In this document: positions 33,428-42,920 of the stretch, piece after piece
Layout: each line of letters begins with the position of its first letter
Position numbering within the stretch: the stretch's first letter is position 1
The notes under the pieces: model-generated
What the model was told of the DNA's origin: nothing
The model's input: the letters and a program-made list of their open reading frames with translations, nothing else
Database searches by the model: none
Made by a program: the position numbers and the translations under genes
Assembly: GCF_014873495.1 (NCBI RefSeq)
Contig: NZ_JADBGF010000001.1
Coordinates: 5,828,001 to 5,892,000, forward strand
Source of the DNA: Streptomyces stelliscabiei
GTDB taxonomy: Bacteria > Actinomycetota > Actinomycetes > Streptomycetales > Streptomycetaceae
Reading direction: 5' to 3'
DNA: 64,000 nucleotides

Positions 33428-36403
33428 TCACGCCGGCTGGGCCTCGGTCTGCTCGGCCGGCCGTGCCGGGGCGGGGTCCGCCTCCTGCATGAACTTCCAG
33501 TCCCAGACACTCGTCGGTGGGTCGATCGCCTGCCGGGCCGGACGGCTCGTACCGTTGGTGTCCGTGGCCGCGAGGATCTCCCGGAAGACGAGGTCGACCG
33601 CGACCGTGCCGACCCGTTTGTCGGCGTCGCGCTGCAGACACACACCGGTGCGCAGCTCCTGCAGCGCCGCGATGACCTTGGGATCGTTCTCCGGCCGCCC
33701 CAGCAGCGGGGCCACCAGCGACGCCTCCTGGGCGGACTTCTGCTTGAAGGCGAAGACGGTGTGGATCTGGTTGGCGCCACCGCTGCGCGCCTCGGAGTCC
33801 TCGATCTGGACCAGGTCGATCGCCTGCTGGGTGATCAGAACGGTGACCGCCATGTAGGAGCGGCCCTGCTTCAGCGCGCGGCGCATCAGATCCCGGCCGC
33901 TCTCCGTGGCGGTGACGACGTAGGCCTCGTCGACGAAGAGGGCCTTGGGCCGCAGACCGACCTCACCCGTCACCGGGTTCTTCTCGTAGCCGACGTCGAG
34001 CATCTGGCTGCCCAGTTCCACGACCGCCATCAGAGCCGTCGCCGCCAGACGCTCCGCCGGGTTCCAGCTGCGCGGGTCCGGCGCCGCGGGGGACTGGAAG
34101 CCGCGCAACGTGATGACCGTGCGCCGCTTGCGCATGCTGGAAAGAGGCTTGGGCCGGTCCGAGAAGGCGAGCCGCGCGTAGGGCAGTGTCCGTAGCTCGG
34201 TGAGGAGCATCTGCGCCAGCTTCAGTTCCTTCTGGGCCTCGCGGTCCCCCTCGGCCACGGCCGCGTCGTACGCCGCGACGACCTCGTCGACGACCTGCCA
34301 CAACGTCGGCCGCAGGATGCGGCGTTCGGCGTCCCGTGCGTCCATACCGTGCTCGACGGCCTGACGGACGGCGGAGTTGTAGCGGCTGACGACGGTGGCC
34401 ATCGCCTCGATGACGGGCAGTCGTACGCGCTGGTAGTCCTCGTCGCCGAGGAAGCCGCGGAGCATGGATTCGGCGAGCAGCCGGCCGGCCGGTACGTCGC
34501 GGGCGATCACCCAGGGGTCGAGCACGCCTGCCTGGCCCTTGAGCAGGTCGACCACTTCGGTCTCGGCCCAGAACTCCTGGTTGATCGGCTGAAACCGGCT
34601 GGTGGAGGTACCGAGGATGCCCGCTTCGGCGTCCGAGGCGAACTCCGGGTCGTTGACCTGGGAACCGAAGCCCAGGTAGTAGCACAGCTGCGCGAAGTCG
34701 GTCTTGGGGTCGATGACCAGGCAGCGCACGCCCGACTCCGACTCCTCGTAGAACTTCTGCAGCGCCAGTGAAGACTTGCCACCGCCGGAGGCGCCGACGA
34801 TGGCGAGGCCACCGCCGTCGTTGCGGGCGGGACCCACGTGGAGTGAGTAGTGCACGGGCATCTTGCCGGCCCAGCCGACCAGGCTGCCGACCCAGCCCAG
34901 TCGCCGTCCGGAGCGCGTCTCGGGATTGTCGCCCAACTCCGTTCCCGCGGTGGGCAGTCCGGCACCCAGCTGCTCCACCTCCTGCAGACGGAGGTACGGG
35001 GCGATCGGCAGCTTGGGCGCGTCCCCGGGAAGCTGTGACTGCAGCAGACGCCACTGCTGGCGCGTCGGGCGCAGAAGGGTGACCTTCAGGTCCTGCTTGA
35101 ACTGCATCTCCAGCACCCGGCGCCGGCGTTCCAGCTCCTTGAGGTCGGGAGCGGAGATCGTGAACCGGATCTGCGCCTCCATACCGGGCATCTTGTGTTC
35201 TTCGATGTCGTCGACGAGGTCCTTGGAACGGGCGACCTGGCTCGCCAGTTTGGTGTCCGGGCTGCGGCCCGAGGAGGCCATGTCCTTCATCTCGTCCATG
35301 AGGTTGCCCCGGATCTTGTCGGCCCGGTCCTTGAACCTCAGATACGGGATGAGCGTGAACCGCATGTCGATCTCGACAGGGAACTCCACGTTCTGCGAGG
35401 TGTAGCGGGCCCACGCAGACGACTGACGGAAGCGGGTCTCGGCGGGCCAGTTGGCGGCGACCAGCGTCGTCGTGTAACTCGTCTGCCGTTCGCCGGAGAT
35501 CTCGTCGTACTGATGCAGGACGATGTGCGTCTTGCGGTTCTCACCGGAGAAGTCGACGACCAGGTCGAACTGGTTCGGCCCCCACGAGCGCGAGCCGAGC
35601 ACCGGCTCGGGCGGCACCGGCAGGTCGCCGTGCAGGGGCTTGCGGATCAGCCAGACGAGTTCCTGACGGGTCAGAGGGGTACCGCCGAGCCCCTCCAGGC
35701 TCTCGTGCACCTCCGTGGCGATCTGCGTCCACTCGGCGAGGAGGAAGGGGGACAGATACTCGTCCGAGACGCCCGTGGCCGACGAGGCCGCCCTGTCCGC
35801 CGAGTTGCGCACACCCTGAAGCAGGGCGGGCTCCTCGAACGGCTCGTCGTCGCCCGCCGTCACACCGCTCTTGCCGTTGCGCTTGAGCGACCCCAGCTTC
35901 ACCAACAGAATGTTGCGCTCGCGCAGGGCGCCGATGCGCTCCTGGTACTCGGCCTTGCGCAGGTTGTACGCCTTGTAGTTCTCCGTCGGATCCCAAGCGA
36001 CCGCGTTCAGGTCCTCCGCCCAGCCCACCGCCGTGATCGGCTGGTAGACCTTGCGGTAGTGGCACTCGACGTTGCGGTCACCGCGGGCGAGGTTGAGCAG
36101 ACCCCGCGCCGGCGCCTCGGCCATGGCCTGCAGCTCTGTGGCGTTCAGATACTCGTCGATGGCGGTGGGCAGCACCAAACCGGTCCACACCGAGTCACCG
36201 TGCACGAACAGCATGTCGTCGGCGTAACGGTAGGGAAGACGCAGGTCCTCACGCCGTCCGGCGGCTGAGCCGCCGGACGAGGACGTGCCCTGCCGCTTCG
36301 GGGCCCGGCCCTGCTCCTGGCCCTTCTTGCCCGAACCGGCCGCCATGATCAGGGCGATCACGAAGAAGGCGACCGCCGCGCCCAGGAGGATCAACAGGAA
36401 CAT
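33428..36403 (-). CDS. VirB4/TraC-like type IV secretion ATPase
   Basis: A 991-residue protein. A single N-terminal membrane segment (FLLILLGAAVAFFVIALIM) is followed by a Ser/Gly linker, an N-terminal VirB4 region and a RecA-like motor with Walker A GASGGGKSS (about residue 538) and Walker B KALFVDEAYVV (about 824). VirB4 proteins are the universal energy source for building and running type IV channels. The fused membrane helix is found in Gram-positive versions. The downstream neighbour is the lipoprotein and the upstream one TcpE-like, as expected for one operon reading leftwards from 38983. Confidence 0.87.
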   Translation of the reverse strand: MFLLILLGAAVAFFVIALIMAAGSGKKGQEQGRAPKRQGTSSSGGSAAGRREDLRLPYRYADDMLFVHGDSVWTGLVLPTAIDEYLNATELQAMAEAPARGLLNLARGDRNVECHYRKVYQPITAVGWAEDLNAVAWDPTENYKAYNLRKAEYQERIGALRERNILLVKLGSLKRNGKSGVTAGDDEPFEEPALLQGVRNSADRAASSATGVSDEYLSPFLLAEWTQIATEVHESLEGLGGTPLTRQELVWLIRKPLHGDLPVPPEPVLGSRSWGPNQFDLVVDFSGENRKTHIVLHQYDEISGERQTSYTTTLVAANWPAETRFRQSSAWARYTSQNVEFPVEIDMRFTLIPYLRFKDRADKIRGNLMDEMKDMASSGRSPDTKLASQVARSKDLVDDIEEHKMPGMEAQIRFTISAPDLKELERRRRVLEMQFKQDLKVTLLRPTRQQWRLLQSQLPGDAPKLPIAPYLRLQEVEQLGAGLPTAGTELGDNPETRSGRRLGWVGSLVGWAGKMPVHYSLHVGPARNDGGGLAIVGASGGGKSSLALQKFYEESESGVRCLVIDPKTDFAQLCYYLGFGSQVNDPEFASDAEAGILGTSTSRFQPINQEFWAETEVVDLLKGQAGVLDPWVIARDVPAGRLLAESMLRGFLGDEDYQRVRLPVIEAMATVVSRYNSAVRQAVEHGMDARDAERRILRPTLWQVVDEVVAAYDAAVAEGDREAQKELKLAQMLLTELRTLPYARLAFSDRPKPLSSMRKRRTVITLRGFQSPAAPDPRSWNPAERLAATALMAVVELGSQMLDVGYEKNPVTGEVGLRPKALFVDEAYVVTATESGRDLMRRALKQGRSYMAVTVLITQQAIDLVQIEDSEARSGGANQIHTVFAFKQKSAQEASLVAPLLGRPENDPKVIAALQELRTGVCLQRDADKRVGTVAVDLVFREILAATDTNGTSRPARQAIDPPTSVWDWKFMQEADPAPARPAEQTEAQPA

Positions 36404-36448
36404 GGATAAGTCACCTTGCGGTTAGCGGTAGTTGGCGTCGGAAAGTGG

Positions 36449-36934
36449 TCATCGGTCCCTCGCGGTGAAGGCCGAGCCACGTGCGGCGGCGGCCTGGCGC
36501 GCGGCGTCGTACCGCTCGTGCCAGCGCGGTGCGCCGGGCTTCCAGAGAATGACCTGCCAGTGCAGTTCCTCCGGCTCCTGGTCCGCGGCGAGCCCCTGAA
36601 GGCGTTTGGGCTGCAACCACCAGTCGGCCCACACGACCAGTTGGTGGCTCAGCGTGAGTGCCGAGGGCAGCGGTCTGCCCCAGACGAAGTAGACGGCCAG
36701 CGGCGGCCCGAAGTAGATGACCGCCGTCAGCATCGACAGGCTGAGGAAAGGGAGGAACGTGGACGTGGTGAACAACAGCACGAGCCAGAACAGCCCGAAG
36801 CCGAAGGCCGCGCCCAGCGCGGGCAGCAGCAGGCCCGGAAGCGGGATGTTGCCCCAGTTCCAGATCCGCTTCGGGCGGTTCACCAGGTCGGTGTGGTCGT
36901 ATGCGACCAGTGGCGTGGGAGCTTCCTGCGTCAT
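36449..36934 (-). CDS. TcpE/PrgI-like small membrane protein
   Basis: A 161-residue protein. Two close membrane segments (LLLPALGAAFGFGLFWLVLLFT and FLSLSMLTAVIYFGPPLAVYFVW) are preceded by a short polar head with RPKRIWNWG and followed by HQLVVWADWWLQPKRLQG. A two-helix hairpin of this size directly before the VirB4 gene is typical of PrgI/TcpE family (VirB3-like) components. GGGGAG lies nine bases before the ATG at 36934; the frame opens at 37018 but without a site. Confidence 0.72.
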   Translation of the reverse strand: MTQEAPTPLVAYDHTDLVNRPKRIWNWGNIPLPGLLLPALGAAFGFGLFWLVLLFTTSTFLPFLSLSMLTAVIYFGPPLAVYFVWGRPLPSALTLSHQLVVWADWWLQPKRLQGLAADQEPEELHWQVILWKPGAPRWHERYDAARQAAAARGSAFTARDR

Positions 36935-36974
36935 CGCTCCGAACTCCCCTAGTAGTGGTGGTGGTTGAGCGGGA

Positions 36975-37238
36975 TCAGCCGTCGCCACCGATCTGGGTGC
37001 CCAGGGAGATGAGCACACCGGCGAGACCGCTCGCGCTGCCGATGATCAGGGCCGCCAGAGCGATCATGCCGAAGCCCTGGAAGGCCTCGCGCAGACCCTC
37101 GCCCTGCTTCATGGAGATGAGCATCCGGATGCCGAGGATGAGGAGCGCGATGATGGCGACCGTCGCCCCCGCGGTCCGGAGAATGTCCTGGATCTCCGTG
37201 AACATGGAGTCCAGGGTGGTGGCGGCCAGCAGCTGCAT
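36975..37238 (-). CDS. Pilin-like or VirB2-like small membrane protein
   Basis: An 87-residue protein with two hydrophobic helices (TVAIIALLILGIRMLISM and FGMIALAALIIGSASGLAGVLISLG) separated by a short charged loop KQGEGLREAFQG. This two-helix layout is that of VirB2 pilins and related TcpD-like components. There is no long leader peptide. It sits between the TcpC-like and TcpE-like genes, the usual place for such a component. Confidence 0.7.
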   Translation of the reverse strand: MQLLAATTLDSMFTEIQDILRTAGATVAIIALLILGIRMLISMKQGEGLREAFQGFGMIALAALIIGSASGLAGVLISLGTQIGGDG

Positions 37239-37315
37239 GGTGGTTCCTCTCACAGGGTTACTCGTGTGGCGTCTGTCGTCTTGCGGGTGGATGAGGACAG
37301 GAGCGGCCCCTGACC

Positions 37316-38983
37316 TCAGTTCGTGCCGGACTCCTCGTCCTGCGAGGACCCGTCGCTCGGTGAGGAGGAGGCGGCCGGAGCGGAGGGAGTGGCCTTGCCG
37401 GTGCCCGGCTCGTCCTTGGAGGGCTCGGTCTGCTCGCCGTCGCCCCTGCCGCCCTCGGCGTCGAGCAAGCCACCCCGGATGTCCTTGATGAACCAGCCCT
37501 GGGCCGTGTTCACCACAGTGATCCGGTACGAGCGCCGCGCTGTGTCCCCCTCCGGGTCGGCCCAGTCGACGACCACCCGCAGCTCTACGGCCTGCCCGGT
37601 CTTGTAGGAGTACGGAGCGGAGCCCTGGACGCCCTTCGGCACCAGCGCCACCACGTCGTTGACCTGGGGTTCGGACAGGCGGCCGGACAACCCGGTGGTC
37701 GCGGCGAGCGTGGCGCCCTGTGCGGTGAAGCGGGCCAGGGTGGTCCTGTCCGACTTGGCCCACGCCTCGAAGTAGCCCGGAAGCACGGTCTGTTGCAACT
37801 GCTGGCCCAGGGCGGTGTCGACGTCCTCGCCGTCCCGGTCGACCTCCGGTACGTCCGAGCGAGGCGGCATGGGCATCTCACCGACGTCGCCGGCGATACG
37901 TATGCCTTCGCCGGTCGTCAGGTTCTTGACGTACACGGGGACGGTCAGCGTGGTGAGCCCGCCGTCGTCCGTACGTACCTGGATGCCCAGGTAGCGACCG
38001 TGGTCGTCGTACTCGGGAAGCTTCTCGCTGGTGCCGTCCCAGGTGGCGGTGAGGGCCTTGCGGGTGCCTTCGCCGCTCCAGCCGCACTCGGGATCGACGC
38101 CCGCGGACGTGTACCGGGCGAGCGCCGCCCGGCGATCGGACGCGGTCTCCGGGGAGTAGGTGAGGCAGAGGGTCGCGTACTGCTCCGCGAACGCGGCCGC
38201 CTGCTGCGTCGGGAACTCGGTGAGCCCGTAACGGGCCACGTCGTCCGGGTCCAGAGCGGTCGTGCCCGCCCCCGAGGACTTCCCGATGAGCAGTCCCGTC
38301 ACACCGCACGAGCCCAGCGCGAACAGGCCCGTGGTGATCAGCAGGGCCGCTCGCAGGCCGACGTGGGTACGGCGCCCGCCGGTTCCGCGGGACGGCAGGC
38401 GGCCGCCCGGCCTGGGCACGTCGAAGTCGCCCGAGGACTTGCGCGGTGCGGTCATTCCGCCCTGGCCCGAAGCGCCGGCCGCGGGTCCCACGGCCGTGCT
38501 CACGGACGCCGGGGCGGGAGCGTGTACGGGGCTCTGCGCCGGTGCCGTCGCCTGCGCGGACCTTCCGGCCGGGACGCTCTTCCTGGCGGCTGTCCCGCCC
38601 TTCTGGCGCTGTTGCTTCGCCGCCTTCTTGGCCTCGTACTCGGCCTTGCGGGCGGCCCGCGCCTGCTCGCGCTTCTCCTTCTTGGACTCCGTCGTGGGCC
38701 GGGACTCGCGCGGCGGCAGTGCGGGCACGGCGGCCTGCCCTGCCTGGGGCGCGCCCCGGACCCAGGCCGCGGCGACCTGTGCGCGGGCCGCCTCGGGCGA
38801 CAGTTGCCACGACTGCTGCGGCTGCCCGCCCCGCTGGGCGTAGCCGCCGTGCTGGTCGTCGGGCCCCTGCGCCTGCGCAGGCTCTTGTCCCTGCCAGGGC
38901 TGCTGGGGAGGACCGAAGGGCCCGGGCTGCCCATCGGGCTGGCCTCCGCCGACCGCGCCAGCAGAGCTGTTGTGGTCTGTCAT
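37316..38983 (-). CDS. TcpC-like (VirB8-type) conjugation protein
   Basis: A 555-residue protein. The long N-terminal cytoplasmic part is Gln/Pro/Gly-rich with a Lys/Ala-rich coiled stretch (ESKKEKREQARAARKAE), then one membrane segment (about 220-240, VGLRAALLITTGLFALGSCG), then two NTF2-like extracellular domains ending with FIKDIRGG. TcpC of pCW3 has this order and is the VirB8 equivalent that spans the envelope. The ATG at 38983 begins the minus-strand arm; the frame continues upstream to 39619 across the divergent region and is rejected. The C-terminal tail is Ser/Glu/Pro-rich. Confidence 0.78.
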   Translation of the reverse strand: MTDHNSSAGAVGGGQPDGQPGPFGPPQQPWQGQEPAQAQGPDDQHGGYAQRGGQPQQSWQLSPEAARAQVAAAWVRGAPQAGQAAVPALPPRESRPTTESKKEKREQARAARKAEYEAKKAAKQQRQKGGTAARKSVPAGRSAQATAPAQSPVHAPAPASVSTAVGPAAGASGQGGMTAPRKSSGDFDVPRPGGRLPSRGTGGRRTHVGLRAALLITTGLFALGSCGVTGLLIGKSSGAGTTALDPDDVARYGLTEFPTQQAAAFAEQYATLCLTYSPETASDRRAALARYTSAGVDPECGWSGEGTRKALTATWDGTSEKLPEYDDHGRYLGIQVRTDDGGLTTLTVPVYVKNLTTGEGIRIAGDVGEMPMPPRSDVPEVDRDGEDVDTALGQQLQQTVLPGYFEAWAKSDRTTLARFTAQGATLAATTGLSGRLSEPQVNDVVALVPKGVQGSAPYSYKTGQAVELRVVVDWADPEGDTARRSYRITVVNTAQGWFIKDIRGGLLDAEGGRGDGEQTEPSKDEPGTGKATPSAPAASSSPSDGSSQDEESGTN

Positions 38984-39360
38984 CGAGTCGGTAACTCCAG
39001 CCAGTTGATTTCCCGTCAGCGGTCCTGCCCGCATCACCGGGCTGTACGACGGGCCCTGGTCCGGCCAGGTGCGCAGGCAGTGTGACAAAGACCGGTCGCC
39101 GAACCGCTTTCCTTTTCCCGCCGGTGCCTGTCCGGGACTTGACGAATTCCCGAACGGATTCCCCGGAGGCGAAGTGAGGAATCGGAGCGGGAATCCGCGG
39201 GAGGCGCCCTGTGCTGTCGCCCCGTCCTGGATCACAATGCGCGAGGCACGTCCGTCCCGCGTACCCGTATGTCCTCCGAACCTCCAGGGACCGAGACCGT
39301 CATGCGGATCATGTCGGCTCCGGCACGACCCGAACGTCAGGCTTAGGCGAAGGACGAGAG
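38984..39360. promoter_or_regulatory. Divergent promoter region of the type IV-like locus
   Basis: 377 bases between the TcpC-like gene (minus) and the tail-anchored protein (plus). No gene is supported. The region must carry start sites for both arms. A locally AT-richer part lies at 39100-39180, but I see no clear -10/-35 pair or inverted repeat. Confidence 0.45.
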
Positions 39361-39912
39361 TTGAGCGACCAGAACGGGCAACCGCACATACCCGACCCGC
39401 GCAACTGGGACACGGCCGCGCAGCAGGCCCCCTCGGTCCCCTCGCCGGCTCCGTCGGTTCCTGCCCGGGTCCCGTCGGCTCCTGCCCACGTCGCGCAACC
39501 CACCCCGGTCCCGCAGATGTTCCAGGCGGACCGGGCCTGGGTCGACGGCTACGAGCCGGGGAACCCCTGGCAGGCCCGGTTGTGCATGGAGACCCCCTAC
39601 GGCACGTTCGTCCATCCACTCACTCCGAACACCATTCCTGACCTGCTGGAGCCCCTGGTACTGGTGGCGCAGGAACAGCAGGGCATGCCGGTGGGCTTCG
39701 GGCCCGACGAGGATCCCGGGCCGGAAGACGAGGACATCGACGGCGAAGACGACGAGCAGCGCTGGAGCCGGCGCGTCCAGAGCGGTCGGGCCGCCCGGCT
39801 GAGTGGCTGGTCCGCGGTCCACAACCTCTGGCAGCGCGAGGACCCGACGGCGCGGATCGTCATGGGTGGGATCGTCGTCCTGGTGCTGCTGATCGGCATC
39901 CTCGTCTCCTGA
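39361..39912 (+). CDS. Tail-anchored protein of the secretion locus
   Basis: A 183-residue protein beginning LSDQNGQPHI (TTG start). The first 60 residues are Pro/Ser/Ala-rich, the middle has an AWVDGYEPGNPWQARLCMETPYGTFVHPL block and an acidic run GPEDEDIDGEDDEQRW, and the C-terminus is one membrane helix IVMGGIVVLVLLIGILVS with nothing after it. This makes a cytosolic protein held by its tail. AAGGACGAGAG precedes the TTG at 39361. It starts the plus-strand arm leading to the wall hydrolase. No family is recognised. Confidence 0.72.
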   Translation: MSDQNGQPHIPDPRNWDTAAQQAPSVPSPAPSVPARVPSAPAHVAQPTPVPQMFQADRAWVDGYEPGNPWQARLCMETPYGTFVHPLTPNTIPDLLEPLVLVAQEQQGMPVGFGPDEDPGPEDEDIDGEDDEQRWSRRVQSGRAARLSGWSAVHNLWQREDPTARIVMGGIVVLVLLIGILVS

Positions 39913-40110
39913 CCCGGCCCCCGGGAGGGCCACCCGCGGTTGATCGGGGTGATCACGGGGGCGTGGGCGGGTACCGCATTCCTCCCTCTCTCCCGCCCCT
40001 TTCCCACCGAGGAAAACGCCCGGATCTACTCGCGCGCCTCCCCCTACCGTGTCGGCGAGCACCCTGGCCATGCCGCCGCACGGCCCAGTACACGAAGGAG
40101 ACACGGGAAC

Positions 40111-40779
40111 GTGGAGCTGCCTGCGGACGACAAGCGCACCGGGCTTCTGGCCCTGGGGGTGCTCGGCATCCTCTTCGTCCTCGTGCTCGTGATGTTCACC
40201 GTCTTCGACGGGGACGACGAGGGCGGCGATGAGGACGGTCCGGCGGCTGCCGCGACCGGACAGGCAGACTCCGCCACGGGGGGGCAGGACTCCTCGGACA
40301 CGGACGAGCCGTCCGGCGGCGGGCCCTCCCCGATCGTCACCGCTGCCGAACTGTCCCGGGCGCACGCCGTGATGGCCCGCTACATGGCCGGGATCAACAC
40401 CTACGACCATCGCAGCGACAGCCGGGCCTGGAGCGGCCCACTGCTCGAACTCACCGCGGACGACACACGGATGAAGCAGCTGACCGCCCTGCCGACCGGT
40501 AAGGCGTGGGACACCTGCGTCGCCGAGAAGTGCTCTTCGAGAGGTGACGCCGAAGTCGTACGGGACGCGGTGATCTCGGCCGACGTGACACGGAACAGCG
40601 GCCGGAGCATCTCCAGCCTGGTGAAGGTGACGGCCACCGCCACGGCGGCCGGCGACACCACCACCCAGACCAACCGCTGGCTGGTGAGCGTCGAGGAGAA
40701 GAGCGGCCAATGGGTGGTGTCCGGCTTCGACGTCTTCGGCCTCGGGGACGTGGGCGCCTCCGACCAGGCCGGGGAGTGA
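40111..40779 (+). CDS. Membrane-anchored extracytoplasmic protein of the secretion locus
   Basis: A 222-residue protein. A short cytosolic head (MELPADDKR) is followed by a membrane helix (LLALGVLGILFVLVLVMF) and an acidic, Ser/Gly-rich linker, then a domain of about 130 residues (TAAELSRAHAVMARYMAGINTYDHR to GQWVVSGFDVFGLG) with an NTF2-like look, similar in style to VirB8-type or wall-side accessory domains. GAAGGAG lies ten bases before the GTG start. It overlaps nothing and is seven bases before the hydrolase gene, so they are co-translated. Confidence 0.72.
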   Translation: MELPADDKRTGLLALGVLGILFVLVLVMFTVFDGDDEGGDEDGPAAAATGQADSATGGQDSSDTDEPSGGGPSPIVTAAELSRAHAVMARYMAGINTYDHRSDSRAWSGPLLELTADDTRMKQLTALPTGKAWDTCVAEKCSSRGDAEVVRDAVISADVTRNSGRSISSLVKVTATATAAGDTTTQTNRWLVSVEEKSGQWVVSGFDVFGLGDVGASDQAGE

Positions 40780-40786
40780 TGTAGCG

Positions 40787-42868
40787 ATGGTGGCTCCCGC
40801 CGTACTGGCGGCCGCGGCGAAGGCGGCGAAGGCGGCCAAGACCGCGCAGAAGGCCAAGCAGCTGCTGGACGGTCAGCGCGGCAAGAAGGGCGGGAAGAGG
40901 CCCGGCCGCAAGACCAAGGTCGCGGCGGTCGGCATCCTGCTGAGCGGCGGCGCGTGTTTCGTGGCCACCATCATGGTCATGAACATGGTCGGCGGGCTGG
41001 GGGCGGGGAGCAGTAACGCCTCCTGCACCGACTACGCCGACAACGCGAACGCGGGCAACACGGGCGCGGCGGCGGCCACCAACCCGATCATGCCGGCCGG
41101 CAAGATGTACATGCCGAGCGAGGCCGCGCGCAACGAGATACCCCCGAAGATGATCCTCGCGGCCATGCGCGGCGCCGCCAACTACGAGGGCCTCGACTGG
41201 ACGATCATCGCCGGGCAGATGTACCAGGAGACCAAGTTCGGCCAGGACAAGTCCGCGGCGCCCGGCGGCAAGAACTCGGCCGGGTACATGGGCATCCTCC
41301 AGTTCGGGAACCCGGCCTGGCAGGACTACGGCGACGACGGCAACGGCGACGGCAAGGAAGACCTGTACAACATCGACGACGCCTCCTGGGCGGCCGCCAA
41401 CTTCCTGCACGCCAAGAAGGTCGAGAGCGCCCCCTGGCAGGCGCTGCTGAGCTATTCGGGCTCCAACGCCTCCAACACGATCTACCCGCGCGTCGTCCTG
41501 ACCCAGGCGGCCCGCTACCGCGGCGAGCTCACCGGCGACAAGGACCTGATCAAGCGCTGGTACGCGCATCTGAAGGAGACCGTCGAGAAGAACCCCGACT
41601 TCCCCACCCTGGGACAGCAGTCGGACATCCCCGAGCCGGTGGGCAACGACGCACAAGTGGGCAAGGCCCTCAGCATCGCCGCCTCGGCCCCCCGGGACTG
41701 GTCGACCCCGCCGCTGAACGGTACGGCCAACGTGGGCAGCGCCACCGCCGCCGGCCTGACCACTGCGCTGAGCCCGGCCGGATACACGGTCGCCGACGGT
41801 GACACGGACATCCTCGCCGCGCCCGAGCCGGAGCGGCGCGACGGCTGGCAGTGGCCGATGAAGCAGGGCACGTACATAGCCGGAACGCCGTACCACAAGT
41901 CCGGCAGCATGTGGAGCCTCGGCTACCACACGGGACTCGACCTCGTGGCCCCCACCGGCACCCCGATCTACGCCCCGGCGGACGGCACGGTCGTCTCGGC
42001 AGGCCCCGGCGGCTCGTACGGCAACATGACGACGATCGAGCACAAGGACGGTGTGATCACCCTCTACGCCCACCAGGTCCGCATAGATGTGACGCGCGGC
42101 CAGCAGGTCAAGCGCGGCGACCGGATCGGCCTGGTCGGCGCGACCGGCAACGTCACCGGCCCGCACCTGCACTGGGAGGTCCGCGTACCGGGGGTGGACA
42201 ACCCCTTCGTCGGCGGCCATGACGCGGGACCCGGCATGGTGGACCCCGAGGCCTGGGTGGAGGGCCGGCTCAGCGCGAACCCGGACTACGGCACGGTGCC
42301 CGGCTCCAACGAGCCGGCGAAGGACGCCCAGTACGCCGACTGCGCGGAGGAGAACGGCAGCGCGGCCGTCGCTCCCGACGGAGCGGGCGCCACAGGTGTC
42401 CTGCCCGACTCCGACGACCCGGTCATCCGGGCGGTGCTGGGCTGGGCCCAGCGCGGCCTCGGGACCCCGTACGTGTACGGCGCGCCGCGTCTGCAGGGCG
42501 AGAATCCCAAGAGCTTCGACTGCTCCAGCCTCACGCAGTGGGCGTACTACATGGCCAGCGGCGGGAAGATCAACATCGGGAGCACGACGCGCGACCAGCA
42601 GCCCTATCTCAGGGCGCACAAGGTGCCGTTGTCGGAGGCACAGCCGGGAGACGTGATCTTCTTCCGGCCCAACGGCGACGGGACGTCCGGACACGTGGGC
42701 CTGGTCTGGGACCCGAAGGGACACCAGATCATCCACGCGCCGAGGCCGGGCAAGACGGTGTCCTTCAGCAAGTGGGACTACCAGGACGAGATCACCGGCG
42801 TGTACCGCGTACCGATCCCCGAGGGCACCAACGTGGTCGAGGGCGACGGTCGCCGGGAGGCGGCCTGA
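40787..42868 (+). CDS. Three-domain cell-wall hydrolase: transglycosylase, M23 and NlpC/P60
   Basis: A 693-residue secreted or membrane-anchored protein. An Ala/Lys-rich head and a membrane helix (VGILLSGGACFVATIMVM) precede a lysozyme-like transglycosylase domain with catalytic Glu in MYQETKFG and AGYMGILQFG. A LytM/M23 domain follows (GYHTGLDL, GPHLHWEV), and the C-terminus is NlpC/P60 with FDCSSLTQWAYY and GHVGLVW. Together they cut glycan and peptide bonds of peptidoglycan, the VirB1-like job of opening the wall for a secretion channel. Having all three activities in one chain is notable. It ends the plus-strand arm. Confidence 0.9.
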   Translation: MVAPAVLAAAAKAAKAAKTAQKAKQLLDGQRGKKGGKRPGRKTKVAAVGILLSGGACFVATIMVMNMVGGLGAGSSNASCTDYADNANAGNTGAAAATNPIMPAGKMYMPSEAARNEIPPKMILAAMRGAANYEGLDWTIIAGQMYQETKFGQDKSAAPGGKNSAGYMGILQFGNPAWQDYGDDGNGDGKEDLYNIDDASWAAANFLHAKKVESAPWQALLSYSGSNASNTIYPRVVLTQAARYRGELTGDKDLIKRWYAHLKETVEKNPDFPTLGQQSDIPEPVGNDAQVGKALSIAASAPRDWSTPPLNGTANVGSATAAGLTTALSPAGYTVADGDTDILAAPEPERRDGWQWPMKQGTYIAGTPYHKSGSMWSLGYHTGLDLVAPTGTPIYAPADGTVVSAGPGGSYGNMTTIEHKDGVITLYAHQVRIDVTRGQQVKRGDRIGLVGATGNVTGPHLHWEVRVPGVDNPFVGGHDAGPGMVDPEAWVEGRLSANPDYGTVPGSNEPAKDAQYADCAEENGSAAVAPDGAGATGVLPDSDDPVIRAVLGWAQRGLGTPYVYGAPRLQGENPKSFDCSSLTQWAYYMASGGKINIGSTTRDQQPYLRAHKVPLSEAQPGDVIFFRPNGDGTSGHVGLVWDPKGHQIIHAPRPGKTVSFSKWDYQDEITGVYRVPIPEGTNVVEGDGRREAA

Positions 42869-42920
42869 CGGGACCGGGTGGTCCGGATCGGGACGGCTGG
42901 CAGGGCGCCAGGGGGACCCC

